Shown in pieces: positions 1 to 12,376 of a DNA stretch of 64,000 nucleotides. The notes below the pieces were generated by a model. The model did no database searches and was not told where the DNA came from. It saw only the letters and a list, made by a program, of their open reading frames with translations. Made by a program: the position numbers and the translations under genes. This stretch comes from Halichondria panicea (taxonomy: Eukaryota; Porifera; Demospongiae; Suberitida; Halichondriidae), in assembly GCF_963675165.1 (NCBI RefSeq), contig NC_087383.1, forward strand, positions 3,192,979-3,256,978. Reading direction: 5' to 3'. Each line of letters begins with the position of its first letter. Within the stretch, counting starts at the first letter, position 1.

Positions 1-226
1 CTCCCTTGCAAAATGAAACATTTAGTAGCCGCCCTCAACTAGTAGCCTCAGTGAACTTTGACTCTAGCATTTCTGCACGTGGCAGCCAAAAAAATTATTA
101 ATACTTGTATTAGAATTATCGCCATGTTTCCCTCTACAATATTTTCTCTAAAGCTTCTCTAGATAAAAACTATAGACGAATAGTGTACGAGTGAGAACCT
201 TGTCTCACACCCACACATACATGCAG

Positions 227-1786
227 AACATGTGGCAGATACCGACGGAGGAGATCAATCGTCCTGGCAACTTCTCCACCCATGCCCGGCGCAACCTCGA
301 CCTCTTACTGGATGTTCTAACTCGTCTCTCCGATGTTCATTCCCTTTCTTACCTTGCTCAGCACTTGAAGAGCAAGCCGGACACCACTAGACAGTACATG
401 AGGGACAACGAAAGAGCCTTCATCTTTAAGAAGGTATGTACATGTACAGTACATGAGTTGGTGAACTACATGTAGTACGCTTAGAAAAGATTCATAATAA
501 ATTATAGCCTATAATGATATCCCTATAGCGGGGTAATTTTCAAATTTTCGTATGAACTGCCCAATTAAATATTTTGTATTCGTACGTATTACATTAATAA
601 AAAAAATTATAACGCATTTTAAAAATGTCTTGCTTGCTACCATTAATCGTAGTGGCATAATTAATTAAGACACATTCTGTTCCAGTAACTGTACGTACAA
701 TGTATAGGCCAACTAGCTAATTTAAGGTGCCCAATGGACCATCATTATTTCAAATTTACTCCCACAGGCAGTTCGCTGTGCTGTTCAGGCATTGGCGTCA
801 ACAACATCAAGTGTGACCTCCCTGTCCCAAGAAGAGGTGAGCTGTACAGTTTAGTTAACTTTATTTTAATAATCTCAAAAACTACATTACTGTATGTGCA
901 TTCTCTGATGCTATCTCAACCCGATAATAATATTGTGCTTTTATTGGTTTTAAATGTTGTGTGTATATATACAATGTACTTTTTTATGGTTCTGTTCACT
1001 ATACGCCTGCCTAATGGTCTTGCACACACGCTCTGTTCACTATACGCCTGCCTAATGGTCTTGCACACACGCTCAGTTGGTTCTGTTCACTATACGCCTG
1101 CCTAATGGTCTTGCACACACGCTCTGTTCACTATATGCCTGCCTAATATGGTCTTGCACACACGCTCACAGTTGAGGAAGCTCCAAAGTGTTGCATCATC
1201 CCTCAAGCCACTCTCAAAGCTGTGCTCACCCAAACTTACCAAGGTAAGAAGAGATTACATGTACCTTTATAACCTAGGGCTACTCGTAGCAATATTATGC
1301 AATAGTTGCAGAAAATGTAGATGTAAAATATTAGCACTTCAATTAAGATGGTCTGGAATCTGTAATGATTATCCACTTTGTTGCTATAGGTCGTACGATT
1401 AACGAAATGTCATTGGGGCGTCGCCCGGTTTCTGTGAAACTTAACACCCACATGTATCTTTCATTCACGCCCTACATTATTCTACTACGAGTGTCCATTA
1501 CTAATGTGTTTAACCCACACAGGATGTTGATGCAATCATTGAGCGTATAAAGACAGCCATTGTCCCCACCTCCCCACCACGCACTTCCCAAGACAAAGTC
1601 GACAAGACTCCCCCAAGCAATGAGAGAACGCCCCCAAGCACTCTGGCAGCAACTGAGGAGTCAGTTAGCAACAAGACCGGTACTAAGGGGACAGTTTCAA
1701 GCATGTCTATAAATAAACTGTTAAAGCCAACTATTAACATGGAGAAACTGCTTTGTAGTACAGACAGAGAACATGAAAACACATGA
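227..1786 (+). CDS. 3' end of an unrecognised gene (four exons)
   Basis: Four exons can be joined in phase 0 with normal splice sites: 227-433, 768-836, 1172-1243 and 1523-1786 (TGA at 1784). The first has a pyrimidine/AC-rich acceptor ending ACATGCAG, so coding sequence continues upstream or outside the window. The product piece is about 203 aa. It starts with a helical stretch rich in Leu and charged residues (LLLDVLTRLSDVHSLSYLAQ), continues with short Ser/Leu-rich helices and ends in a low-complexity Pro/Ser/Thr tail. I do not recognise a family and see no catalytic motif or membrane segment. The consistent phase across four exons makes a real gene likely. The intron before the third exon carries a minisatellite. 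Confidence 0.6.
988..1167. repeat. Minisatellite, about 41-50 bp unit, four copies
   Basis: The unit starting CTGTTCACTATACGCC and ending TTGCACACACGCT occurs four times with small spacers. The last copy runs directly into the splice acceptor of the exon at 1172, so repeat copies supply its upstream pyrimidine/AC tract. Confidence 0.9.
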
Positions 1787-2065
1787 CCTGCACACATATA
1801 AATTGCACATGTCATGTGTGTGTTGTTGGTTCTCCTTATACATCATCCCATAACAATAATCATCATTAATTTTATTCACGATATTTTTGAACATGCCTGC
1901 ATGAGATTGAGAGGTCACAATAGATATATTGCTTGGTTGTATAACGCAAGTGTCGTGACATGTGTGATAATAAATAGTATACAATAGTAGTTAGAGTGAA
2001 TTTAAATGCCATTGATTAATTAAGAAACTAAAACACCATAATTGCATGACATACAAGAGAGAAGT

Positions 2066-2861
2066 TCAAGCATTGATTTGCTGCTGAATCCTCATGGCCA
2101 CCATTTTCTCGATCCTCCTCTGTCTGAGGTAGACAATGGCGTAGGCTAGAGCTCCCAGTGAGAATGCACTACCCTCAAACAGCCAGAACATTCTCGTCTC
2201 AAACGGGTGAGGCGTGTAGTGACAGCTGCACAGGAAACATTAGGGGAACTCATCAATCATAAGTTCATTTCCTTCCATGCATGTATAGTGCACATTCTAA
2301 TATTACACTTCCTTTTTTAAGGAAGGATACCACCCCGTATCTATGCAACAATAATTTCACAGTTATGACAATGAAAGGAAATGAGTGCAGCCAAAGTAGC
2401 ACATGTTGCGAGTTATGCTTGCCAAACATCCTTGGGGACATGTACATACTTGGGTAAATTAAAACAAATTAAGTGCCTGTATGTATATGTGTGTGAAGTT
2501 TTCTGTGTACACACAAATCCCAAAACTTACCTGATAAAATGTTCTTGTTTGGTGCTTGGACAGTAGGCGTGTTGCTTGTAGCCAGTCCTCAAGCACTCTC
2601 TTTGTTGCCTCCCCTAAACAAAGAAACAAGAGGCAGTATAACCTATAGTCCAAACAGAGCACAACGGTTGCATGGGTTACATTTTAGTACTCAATGCCAT
2701 AATTACAGTGTATAAAAACAAAGTGTTAATTCAGACAAAACAAACGTACATGTAGATGTGTGTGTACTGATAGTAGCTCACCATGTCAAATCTCGAACAG
2801 GGCTTGCACTTTCCTAGTGGGTAGCAATTACAACTCTCACTTCCACAACTTGTTGCTTCAT
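2066..2861 (-). CDS. JTB: JTB-like type I membrane protein (5' exon not settled)
   Basis: Three exons join in frame on the minus strand: 2782-2861, 2531-2613 and 2066-2225 (stop TGA at 2066-2068). They encode about 107 aa: a Cys-rich extracellular part with at least eight cysteines (for example CNCYPLGKCKPC, then ECLRTGY and YCPS), the FWLFEG motif just before a single membrane helix, and a short basic tail (YLRQRRIEK). This order and the FW-FEG junction match JTB, a small protein linked to mitochondria and cytokinesis in mammals (about 146 aa in human). The signal-peptide exon should lie upstream. A candidate at about 3362-3470 has a strong GTAAGT donor and a hydrophobic reading frame, but its phase did not fit, so I leave it out. 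Confidence 0.8.
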
Positions 2862-3166
2862 CTGCAAAAACAATGCACAGTCATCAAAAGTAAAAAATTA
2901 CCCACAATCTATATGCATTGGTCAGCTTTTAAGCCCCTACGATTTCCCCCTTCAAATTAAAGAGATTCAAGATGCCCCTCTACATCACATGGTTGTGTGA
3001 TACAGTCACATGCCTATCATCAAACAGACAATGACGTACTTGAATTAATCATCATTTTCTGTGAGGATACGTCAGATTGAGGCTTGTTGTCAAGGAGATG
3101 GTTTGGAGACTCAGGGCTTGCTGCACTGATGCTGGCAGATCTGCCTGGCTTCACTAAGAGCATTAC

Positions 3167-3172
<6 letters not shown>

Positions 3173-3215
<43 letters not shown>
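3173..3215. repeat. (TG)n microsatellite
   Basis: About 21 TG units in a row, followed by a G-rich run. It lies upstream of the JTB exons, probably in the first intron. Confidence 0.95.
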
Positions 3216-3217
<2 letters not shown>

Positions 3218-3733
3218 AGGGGGGAGTCAATTAATACCACCCCCGGTGACAGCTATGAGGTCGAGGCTCAATAAATCACTATCATCATGATCTAGTCTAT
3301 GAGGTTCATCTCATTTTAATACTGTCAATATCATACAGTACACAAGGTAGCTACAAAATCACTTACACTAGCATCCATACTAAGCTTCTTGACAGAGTGA
3401 TGCCGTCCAAAGTGATCCGTCTGGGCAAACAAAATGGGCAACCACAAGAAAAATGATCAGGGGCCATCTTGAATGTAAGTATCTAATGGTAGGTTTTCGA
3501 TCTTGTTCAGAATACTGCGACAATACTACTAATTTATTCTGAGAGCTCCCAACTTATAATTATGATTTTTGCCTACTCAGCAGATGATGTAACCTTAGAG
3601 TTAGAGGTAGTTACGTAATATAGCGTCACACTCTTACTTCCGTGCATGCACATCAAATGGAGTGTGGGCGTTAGAGAGCGGTATAATTATATGGTAGTGT
3701 GGGTTCCAAGAAGAAGAACTGATATCCTCAAAA

Positions 3734-5070
3734 ATGGCTGCAAAAGGCACTGTTCCAATGGCTGCAATTGTCATTGGTGGCACAGGGGCAACTGGAAAAA
3801 GTCTCCTCAGGAATCTACTTCAAGCAAAAGTAGATCTAGCCTATAATTATTGGTGTACGTACATGTAGACTAGACACGATTATTTCGATTGGGGGAAGCG
3901 CGAGCTGCTTGGAGGTGCCGAGCTAGCTAGGGCTTTAGCCTCCCACTTTTGGTCAATGTAATTATTATGACAAAACTGACATTAAATATAGCTCCTAATG
4001 TCATTGGGTGCATGGAGTGTATGAATTTACTAATCCAAATGTTTAATCGTGCAGGACAAGGTTTCCAAGGTAACACTACTCAGTCGCAGTACTCTAACTT
4101 CATTGGACGGTGTGGATTTGTCATCTGAGCAGAGCCAAGGCCGTCTAGTCCAGCATGTTGAAGGTCAATCATGTTCACTTTCATTAAAATAATAATACAG
4201 CTTATTGATTCCTATACCCATGCAGATCTGGAGTCGGTGAGTGATTCCAAAGTGAAAGAAGTGTGTACTGGTGGTCATGTGCTCTTCAACTGCATGGGGA
4301 CGCATTTGTCCCTCCTTTTCTTTGGAACTCCGGTACACAAATCTCCTAATGCTCTTTATTCCACGCTTAATTATTGTGTTTTTGCCACACAGAGTGCTTA
4401 TCGGACGGTAGCCTATGATGTCCCAGCTCGTCTTACCAAGCTAGCGCACCAAGCAGGAGTGGCCCATTCCAGTGTGCTTACTGCCATTGTGTCCAATCCC
4501 AACAGCTGGTCACTGTACGTGAGGTGCAAGGGACAACTGGAGGCTATTGGACAGGAGCTTTTCCCTTACACCTCAGCGTTTAGAGCTGGCATGTTGGATA
4601 GAGGAGAGGACAGCCGCTTTCTTGAGAAAATTAGTTGTGAGTTTTTTGATATGCAAAGAGCATCTTTGTAATCCCCAACACCATGTCAATGTTCAATGTA
4701 ATCCTCTATCTCACTGTTTCAATTTGTTGACAGATAAAATGTTATGCTAAACTAGTTGTGGATTGACACATCATACATGTACGTGTCTCAATAAATACCC
4801 GGTCCGAATCACCCCCCTCACACACCCAGTACTGTTTAGTAGTGGACTGTCAGTGAACACGCTCTCAGAAGCCATGTTTCTGGATGCCCTAGCCTACCAT
4901 ACCAACCGTCAGTCTGGTGAAGAGACCAGCAGTGAAGGAAAGAACACTCTCTCTATCTTCTATGATAATGACATTCGTCAGATTTGCAGAAGGTATGAAA
5001 TAATATTGCAACGACTTTATTTATGGGTCATATAATTTTTTGCAGAAACGAAATCTCAACCAAGCAGTGA
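3734..5070 (+). CDS. HTATIP2/TIP30-like NAD(P)-dependent oxidoreductase, copy A
   Basis: Exons 3734-3829, 4055-4163, 4226-4332, 4393-4636, 4830-4992 and 5046-5070 (TGA) join in consistent phase. The start is the first ATG of the exon; a second in-frame ATG follows nine codons later. The protein is an atypical short-chain dehydrogenase: a Rossmann nucleotide motif near the N-terminus (GGTGATGKS), a Y-x3-K pair (YVRCK) typical of the catalytic site, and an FRAGML stretch where HTATIP2 has FRPGVL. Human HTATIP2 is 242 aa, similar to this product. Compared with copy B, the end of exon 3 has diverged: the segment that reads STRAKAG in B is replaced by an unrelated hydrophobic one. The exon 3 donor is therefore the least sure junction. 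Confidence 0.8.
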
Positions 5071-5270
5071 CAATAATTATTATTTTCATTTTTCTCCTTA
5101 AATTTTTAATTGAGTTCATTACGGGATCTAATAACCAACCGCGGCCAGTTTTTGGGTTATAATGCGCAAAGGCTAGGCCCTTTCACCTTTGACCTCTTTG
5201 CAGCATTTTACAAAGGTGGTCGTGCATGGTCGTCATAGCTAGCTAGCTATATTATACTCTCAACTAGACT

Positions 5271-6649
5271 ATGGCTACTCAATCACCCTCTTCACTGGCT
5301 GCAGTAGTCATTGGAGCTACTGGAGCCACTGGCAAATGTCTAGTACAGACTCTCCTAGCAGCTAAGGTAACAAAAATATGTTAGCCATGACTAGAGAGAT
5401 GTTCTCATTAAACTTCTACATGTACCTTCACAGGACAAGGTTGCCAAGGTCACAATCCTAGGTCGTAGAAAGCTGGAGTCAATTGAGGGTGTTGATGTGT
5501 CTCAAGAGGAGAGCGAAGGGAGACTCGTACAACATGTTCAAGGTACTAAAAGGTTGATACACATTTAATACACATTCAGTGACTGTTTACGGCTATCCAC
5601 ACAGATCTCGATGAGGTAACTGGTGAGAAAGTGAAAGAGTTGTGTACGGGAAGTCACGTGTTCTTTAACTGTCTCGGTTCCACAAGAGCAAAAGCTGGAT
5701 CTGCTGTAAGAATTCAATAATTTAAACCCAAATTTAAAAACAAACTGTCCTGTAGGATGCATTCCGTCACATAGACTTGGAGATTCCAGTTCAACTGGCG
5801 AAGGCTGCTTGTGAAGCCGGTGTCCCTCACTGTAGTGTGGTCACGTCCCAAGGAGCCAACCCCAACAGCTGGTTCTTGTACACGCAAGTAAAGGGGCAGG
5901 TGGAGAATGAACTGAAAGGAGTGGGCTTCTCTTACACCACAGTCTTCAGGCCTGGTGTACTCCGGAGGAGCGGAGAGGAACCGAGATTTGGAGAAAAGCT
6001 TCTTTGTAAGTTCAACCCGTGCATGAGATTAGAATTTACAATGTAATTTGATCCACGGCAATTGTTTGACGTTGCACTTTATTTTAAATCAACATCTTAC
6101 AGTAATGTTGATCAAGGGGATGCCAGTGAGTCTGCTAGCTGAGGCCATGTTCCACGATGCCTGGGACTATCATGGCAAGTCTACCAGCGAGGCGACTGCT
6201 AATTCAGCACTCTTCTATGACAGTGACATCAGGAGAATTTGCCAGGTGAGTAATATAGATTTAGAGTGTTTCTATAATAATATTTTTAAGTGCACGTAAT
6301 TTTTGCCGTAAAGGTTTTCTGTATACCGTATAGCGGGTATATTTCGAGGGTATACTATAAACTTTCGCAGATTGACCGTTAGAAAGGTTTTCGCGGAATA
6401 GCAGCCTTTCTGCAGCATGCATGCATGTGATTAAATGTGTGGGTATAAATTAATGTTCACGGTACATGCTTGATAGCGAAAACCGTGAACATTTATACCC
6501 TCGAAATATACACGCTATACAGTACATGTATGGAGCTCTAACTATAGTTTTTTCTTGTGTTAATTTGGAATTTCAAGCGCTTGTGTATTATACGTGATTG
6601 ATGTTTTTATACTCAGGAGAAGACGACACCTGCTGCTACGACTGAGTAA
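5271..6649 (+). CDS. HTATIP2/TIP30-like NAD(P)-dependent oxidoreductase, copy B
   Basis: Six exons, all in phase: 5271-5366, 5434-5542, 5605-5705, 5756-6005, 6103-6245 and 6617-6649 (TAA). The product of about 243 aa equals the human HTATIP2 length. Visible motifs are the nucleotide-binding loop GATGATGK, the family segment GSTRAKAG (human has GTTRGKAG), YTQVKGQVE with the Y-x3-K catalytic pair, and FRPGVL. The exon boundaries equal those of copy A, 200 bp upstream, so the two are a tandem duplication. This copy keeps every family motif and is the better candidate for the ancestral enzyme. The intron before the last exon holds a small inverted-repeat transposon. Confidence 0.88.
6323..6523. 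mobile_element. MITE with about 30-bp terminal inverted repeats
   Basis: Left end TATAGCGGGTATATTTCGAG with GGTAT following; the reverse complement (ATACCCTCGAAATATACACG) sits at about 6495-6523. It lies wholly in the last intron of HTATIP2-like copy B. No coding capacity. Confidence 0.75.
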
Positions 6650-6749
6650 AGAACTTCATTAATAATCCATCATGACAATAAATACATGTAGACTATAAAA
6701 ATGTATGTCTAGAATGTTTGCACAGATAATTATAATTATCGTAAGAATT

Positions 6750-8796
6750 TTAATTGTCTTTTTTGTTCTGTTGTAACGTGTGTAACAATATACCAGCTGC
6801 TACTGCTACATTGAGAGAGTCAAAACCTTCTGAGAGTTCTCTGCATGGAGTCACAGTTAACATGGCTGAGCATGCCTTCTGTATATAGCCACGGAGTCCA
6901 TAGCCTTCATTACCTGCATGATGAACAGTTGAAAGGGTTTTGAGTATAAAATTAGAGTGAGTACATTAAATTACTTTTACTGTACCAGGGTGTCAGACAG
7001 GATTTTGGAAGTAGAGGGGCATGCTTTTGATAGAAATGAATGTTGCTAAAAAATGTCAACTGTTATTTCAATACCCTGTAACATTGCCAGCTATGGACAC
7101 TCAGTCATACAACTAGTATATGTATAATTATACCTAAAAGCAAATTTTTAATTAAGTGGGGGTAAATTGGAGCCAGAGGGGGATATCCCCTCCCCCCCTC
7201 GTATGACACCCTGTGTACATAGCTTATTAAAAAACATGTATAATCATATATAAATTAATGACCCCCCCAGTACTGTAATTATAGCCGTTCCTAGCCTATA
7301 ATTATTTCTGGCGAGAGGTTCCACTGTATATAACAAGGCTCACCTAATGCAATGATAGTGGGCTCCTTGACCATGTACTGTGAGCATTGTATAACAGGTA
7401 CTTCTTTGTTGTCGTCCATTTCATCTTCATGAATGGAGCTACAAGTTCCCAGTATCTTCCATCCTTCGTGACTAGCTTCAGATAAAAACTCGCCCATGTC
7501 CTGAACGGCAAATACTGGCAAGAGCTCCATAGCACCTGAACTAGCCTTGCTTACAGCCGGAGATAGTGGACAGCTGTGTGTGTGGGGGGGGGGGGGGGAG
7601 GTGAGGTGAGGAATAGTGTTATGTACTGTTTTGGTGCATTTTAAATTGCGACAGGAAGGCAAAACAGAGACAAGTTGCAGCATAGATACTGACCATTTTT
7701 TGGCTGTAGTGATCACTCGATCAACTCCAAGAAAATATGCACATCTCAAGATAGCTCCCAAATTCATCGGATCCTACATCACCACAGTAATAACACGAGC
7801 AAACAGATGAATCAGAGCTTACGTGCAACTCATCCAGTAATAGCCAAATTGGGTTCTCTGATCTCTTGGTAGCTGATCTAAACATTATAGAGGGAGACAA
7901 TTACATGATTTCATTTGTACTGATTGTGATGATGAGCTTACACAATTTGCAGTCAGATGGTTCAATTTTCTTGAAGTGCAGAGGTGAAACATCCATCACC
8001 ACACCCTATATACATAATTTATATAAATGTTAATAAGAAATTTGATAAAGGCACAGTCAGCCCTCCTTTTATGTTACAGCGGCCTGATTAATGAAAGAGG
8101 TCACCCTCTTCTGTATACATTGTCAAGCTAGGCACTCAGAGATCACAATGCAGTTACAAACACAATTATTATGAATACCTGATGTGGTTTCTTCCCAGAC
8201 AGAGTCTCCATGGCACTCTTGTCAAGTCTCAAAATGTCCACTTTCCTTTTCTCAGCAACTTTCCAAACATTATCAAGAGCTGACCTATTCAGACAAACAC
8301 ACATAATTATTACTACAAAAGCGTCCCCTACATGTAACTGTTCCGAGCCAAATGTTCAGCTTGTTAATAACTGTAATAATCCCCCATCCTATTCCAAGTC
8401 AAAATATATTCAGCTTGTATAAAAGTGATGACATTTTATTAATTAACACCTCTTCATCACTCCCTTCTTTTCTGACACTCCAGGCTTGATATAGATCTTG
8501 TGGATCTTCCGTCTGTTAGCTTGTATGGCAGCCAGACAAGGGGAAACGCCGTACAAGAACTCTCCTCGACATCTAACTTCAACTGTCTGCAAAAAATAGT
8601 AAAAAATAAGTCGACTAGATCGGCCGGCTCTGTGATCTAGCACTGCAGCAGCTCAGGGAGATAATCAATTTACCTTGGAAGAAGTCTTTTTTGGAATCCT
8701 TGGCAGCCTAGAGCTGCTTGCTCTTGTAATGTAAGACCTGGCATAGTTTATAAGAGACCCCAGATCAGCAAAGCTTTGGAAGAACAAACTTTTCAT
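6750..8796 (-). CDS. MRM1: MRM1-like mitochondrial rRNA 2'-O-ribose methyltransferase (SpoU family)
   Basis: Eight minus-strand exons join in phase: 8674-8796, 8450-8586, 8179-8284, 7942-8005, 7823-7872, 7694-7773, 7344-7573 and 6750-6913 (TAA), giving 317 aa (human MRM1 is 353). The N-terminus (MKSLFFQSF, then Arg/Ser-rich) looks like a mitochondrial targeting peptide. A substrate-binding part follows (GEFLYGVSPCLAAIQANRRK), then the SpoU/TrmD knot motifs: motif 1 DPMNLGAILR, motif 2 GNEGYGLRG and motif 3 DSLNVAVAAGILL. These bind S-adenosylmethionine and RNA. By family it methylates a conserved guanosine of the mitochondrial large-subunit rRNA. The exon 4/5 junction was chosen because the acceptor ending GATCAG is the only nearby one that keeps the frame. 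Confidence 0.9.
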
Positions 8797-9776
8797 TGTA
8801 CCATGCACCATACCATTGAATGAGCCATGTGGGTAAGTAAGTAGTGTCTCGAATACCAGCCGGTTCTCATTGTAGCGTGGGAGGGAAAGAAAATAAGCAT
8901 TCCACTAGCCTCGAATCCAGGCCGGTTAAACGGCCTGGTCTCGAGGCTAGATCTAGCATTCCACATTATCATTGCAATAGAACCAAGATGTCTGATTCTA
9001 GTCAATGCATTCGCGCACTCATTGTACAGCTTACCCCCTCTGCATTGTACTGACCCCATCTATACAGGGTAGATTGCAAATCCAGCTCATTTTCCCATTT
9101 CATAACTATAGGGATACACTGGAGTGCAAACCTCGCCGCATGCGCATGTTTAAAACACATACATGTAATTATAGCAGATTTGTGTAACTATTACTGTGAC
9201 CTCTGGGATTTGTTCTGATCTGGACCTAATAATCGTCACATAAGAAAACTAGGTCTATGTGCATTCAATCTGGTAAGGTAAAGCGCGTCTATAATGGTCG
9301 ACACACAAGAAAGCTAGACTTTAAGTTCGACCGTCCAGGCTCTGGTTTAGCCACTCCTGGATGTTGCTGAGGTATAAGACTGTGAGCCAACGTCCCTCAG
9401 CATCTGCCAAGACTCCACGACAAGTATCAAAGTCTACATACTTTTGCCTCGACGTCAACCACCACGAAAAATTTCGATAGGACCGTACCCGAACATAAAC
9501 CTCGCTTTGCTTGGAATTATGTGGAGAGTCTCAATCACATATAAAAGGAGTTCAATCTCGGCATTAATTATTCTTTATGAAGTAATTCTATAAAAATTAT
9601 ATTATAAAGTGACACCTGAAGTTTTCGCAGTGGCTGAATGACAACTATATTAATGAGTGATGATCAGTGCACAACATAAAGAAGCTTCTGCATGTGTATT
9701 AAATAATTGTGCTTTGCAATGTCAAACTGATAACAACACTGTAGGCAATTTCATCACGATAATTACACTGGAACTG
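8797..9776. other. Intergenic stretch, no gene seen
   Basis: About 980 bp between the MRM1-like gene and the first CARD-like gene. Apart from the hairpin at 8906-8955 I see only AT-rich sequence and short partial matches to the CGCATGCGC-type repeat (near 9130). Confidence 0.6.
8906..8955. mobile_element. 50-bp palindromic micro-MITE with 9-bp target duplication
   Basis: A near-perfect hairpin beginning TAGCCTCGA, with a GGCCGGTTAAACGGCC centre, and ending TCGAGGCTAGATCTA. It is flanked by the direct repeat GCATTCCAC (8897-8905 and 8956-8964). A close relative is at 41305-41349. Confidence 0.75.
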
Positions 9777-11278
9777 TCACTTTAGTTTAAAAGCTTTGCA
9801 CTTCGACTTAATATTTTCAGAATTTTCACCGAATGCAGATGATCTTTCTCTTGGATCTTTTGGCAAAAGATCCAAATGTGTAATAGGACACATTTGTAAT
9901 TCAGGATTAGCACTGAGGCATTCTTCTTTGGTAGGATCCATAGCAACAAAAGTTTTTGCAGAAGACTGATCCTCAAATACATCCGGCGGCCAGCTAATCC
10001 GTGAATATCTTGAAGAAGCGACTGATATTTGCGAATCTCGAATGCTTCCGCCATACCCACTGCTAGCACCGGATAAGTTTTTGTGCAAAGGTTTGTGTAC
10101 TCTTGTGTCATATTTAAGGTCAACCATGGGTAATTGTCCTGTGTACAAGTATAACATTTGATAAATGAGGCTCGTTGTGTAACACCCGTTCATGCTCACA
10201 CAAGCCGTTGCAGCTGCCACATCACATGATATAGTTTATTTAAAAAGCACAATACTATCAAAATGTTAGTACTTATATATGCGTATAAACTATAATCGTA
10301 TGATGTGCTATACTAGTGACTGGAGAGTGTACAGCAATTAATCTCGTATCACATCCAGTCCAGTAGTTGCACGTCGTCATTGACAGCGGGCAATTACCTG
10401 TAAAGTAATTGCACGCTGACGACGCATTGTTTTTCGAATAACGGTCGTGGCTTAAAATTTAATAAAACTGCGGAGAACTTCATCATACATAATGAATAGT
10501 ATGGTTATTCATATAATTTGTCTATGTGCACATGCATAGAAGTCCCGATTACAACTAGTATATACTAAACGTCATGTTTATTGTATATATAGGAGATAAG
10601 TATTTTTTTGTTCAAGATTACAACCGTATACCTCGCTTGCGCATGCGCACCGAGGCATAAATATACCAATTAATAATTATACCATGCATGATGTATAATT
10701 GCTAAATAATGCGATCTTGCATGTGTAATTGCTAATTAAAACATTCTCACCGTTTTCAGGGGAATTATCCCTGCAGCTGTCTGTGAGACTTGAGCAGGGA
10801 GTGTAGTAGACAGATTCATCACTTGAATTGTCATTGTCCTTTTGCTCTTGATTTGATACTGATTCCTGGATGATCCCTTCTATGTTTTGTTCTAGTTGTT
10901 TGTCATTGTCCTTCTGTTCTTGATAAGATTCCGATTTAGCGTTCAAAACTTCCTCTTGAGTGATTGCTTTTAGTTTTTCCTCCAGTTGTAAAGCTACAGT
11001 CATTGAAAGAGGTTCCTTCATATCTTTGAGGATTTTTACAAGATAATGGAAACATTTGGTTCCCCCTCAATTCTATCTACGATAGTGTCTATAAGTTTTT
11101 GGGCTTTTTCGTCTTGTTGTGTTGACTTATTTCGAATAAAATCACGCACTTCAGTTGATATTTGGTCGTCAGCAAAAAAGTGGGAGCATATACCATTCGG
11201 ATCTAATTTTGCACACTCTATTAATTCAAAAGTTAACTTGCGGGCAGCTCGGTACTCAGGAGGGGACTTCGATGACAT
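9777..11278 (-). pseudogene. CARD-like protein gene A, with 1-nt frameshift
   Basis: Exon 1 (10751-11278) starts at ATG 11278; exon 2 is 9777-10138 (TGA). The first 85 or so residues form a helical death-fold-like domain (MSSKSPPEYRAARKL, then DFIRNKS and KAQKLIDTIVDRI), which I read as a CARD by pattern. Near 11050 the frame breaks: one T seems missing in the run after GAACCAAATG, compared with gene B, and coding resumes at KILKD in the next frame. Counting one extra base makes exon 1 end in phase 1, exactly what exon 2 needs, so the break is a real single-base difference. A QEQKDND motif is repeated in the middle, and the tail carries SSGYG-x4-DSQIS-x2-SSR, shared with gene B. It may be a recent pseudogene or an assembly error. 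Confidence 0.6.
10624..10662. repeat. Dispersed short repeat with CGCATGCGC core
   Basis: The segment ACCGTATACCTCGCTTGCGC followed by ATGCGCACCGAGGCATAA recurs at 26911-26949 and 54949-54987 with few changes. The CTCG...CGAG part is partly palindromic. It may be a tiny MITE or a regulatory repeat. Confidence 0.7.
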
Positions 11279-12376
11279 AACTTCAACGATTAAGCTTTAG
11301 CAGTGTGGTATCTGGACCAATCACTACTGCATGAGCTTAATCTACTCTTATATAGGATAGAGTGTGTCTGGTTACAGGAGTAGATCTATAATAGCCTACT
11401 TGTATACTGACGTCTCTGGGGTAGCTATATAGAGCCTATATTCAATGAATCTTTCTTTGTGCAGTTTATCGTCTATCTATACTGAGTACTAATATAGAGG
11501 GTATAATCATAATACCTTTCTGCTATAACTAGGCATACATTGTAGTTAACATGGATCACATGCAGCTGCATGCATGCATGCGAAATCCATGTGAGTCCTC
11601 GCTCTTTTTTACGTACCTTAGTTACATTCACTGACAGGTATATATAATATCACTATTTCATAACATTATTGCTAGTACACATCATGCAGTTTCTATGGGA
11701 ATGCAACAATCGAGATGCAGCTACAAGCCTTCAACTATACACTATAACTGCCCCACGACTATTTTTATATGCACTAATCAAGTATACATGCAGTGAACTG
11801 TCTATCAAAATCAGAGCTCATTTGAAACTACTCAACTGATTTTGGAACAAACACCATGGAGAGAAACACAGTAGTCAAAGGACACCATATAAAGGTTAAT
11901 ACCTACAGTATTACCCATGCATGTAGATATGCACCACACTATACAATTAAGTTTCCCATAATTTTATGCACTGGGTCCTATAATAATTTATAGTGGAAAC
12001 TGCATGATTGAAGAATGAAATGGAAGTTTAAACTTATATTGTGTGTGCATGAAGAGCAAAAATGAAAAACATTGACGGTGCAAATGGCTATGCCTTGAGC
12101 ACATGTTGCTTTGCTCACAAAGTAGTAGTAAATATGTTAAGAAAGAGGTGTTTAAATTGAAATGTACACTGAGTCACTACCCAGCTGCCGTACGTTGCAA
12201 AGTCACATAATTACATTGAATGCTCGAAATTACCTATAAATTACAAAGTGACACGTGAGGCTGTCGCACTGACAATAACTGATATAGAGAATATAAATAA
12301 ATGAGCTTCTGTACAATAACAACTACTGTGCATAATATGCAATTGTATAACTATAAATCACACTGGAAGGGTCAGG
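11279..12376. other. Intergenic between the two CARD-like genes
   Basis: About 1.1 kb with no gene, except for a decayed piece of a receptor membrane exon (11690-11895, listed separately). Confidence 0.6.
11690..11895 (-). pseudogene. Fragment of a GABA-B-like receptor 3' region
   Basis: This stretch matches 15045-15195 of receptor 1: shared words include AACTGCCCCA, GTGAACTGTCTATCAAAATC, TTTTGGAA and CCATGG-GAGAAACACAGT. It covers the intron before and the 3' end of the large membrane exon. It is isolated and lacks other exons, so it is a relic of an older duplication that once extended the array to this side of CARD-like gene B. Confidence 0.65.

Noticed and set aside
3084-3290. Plus-strand ORF across the TG repeat
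   Set aside because: Low-complexity Val-Cys translation antisense to the JTB intron region; no splice or homology support.
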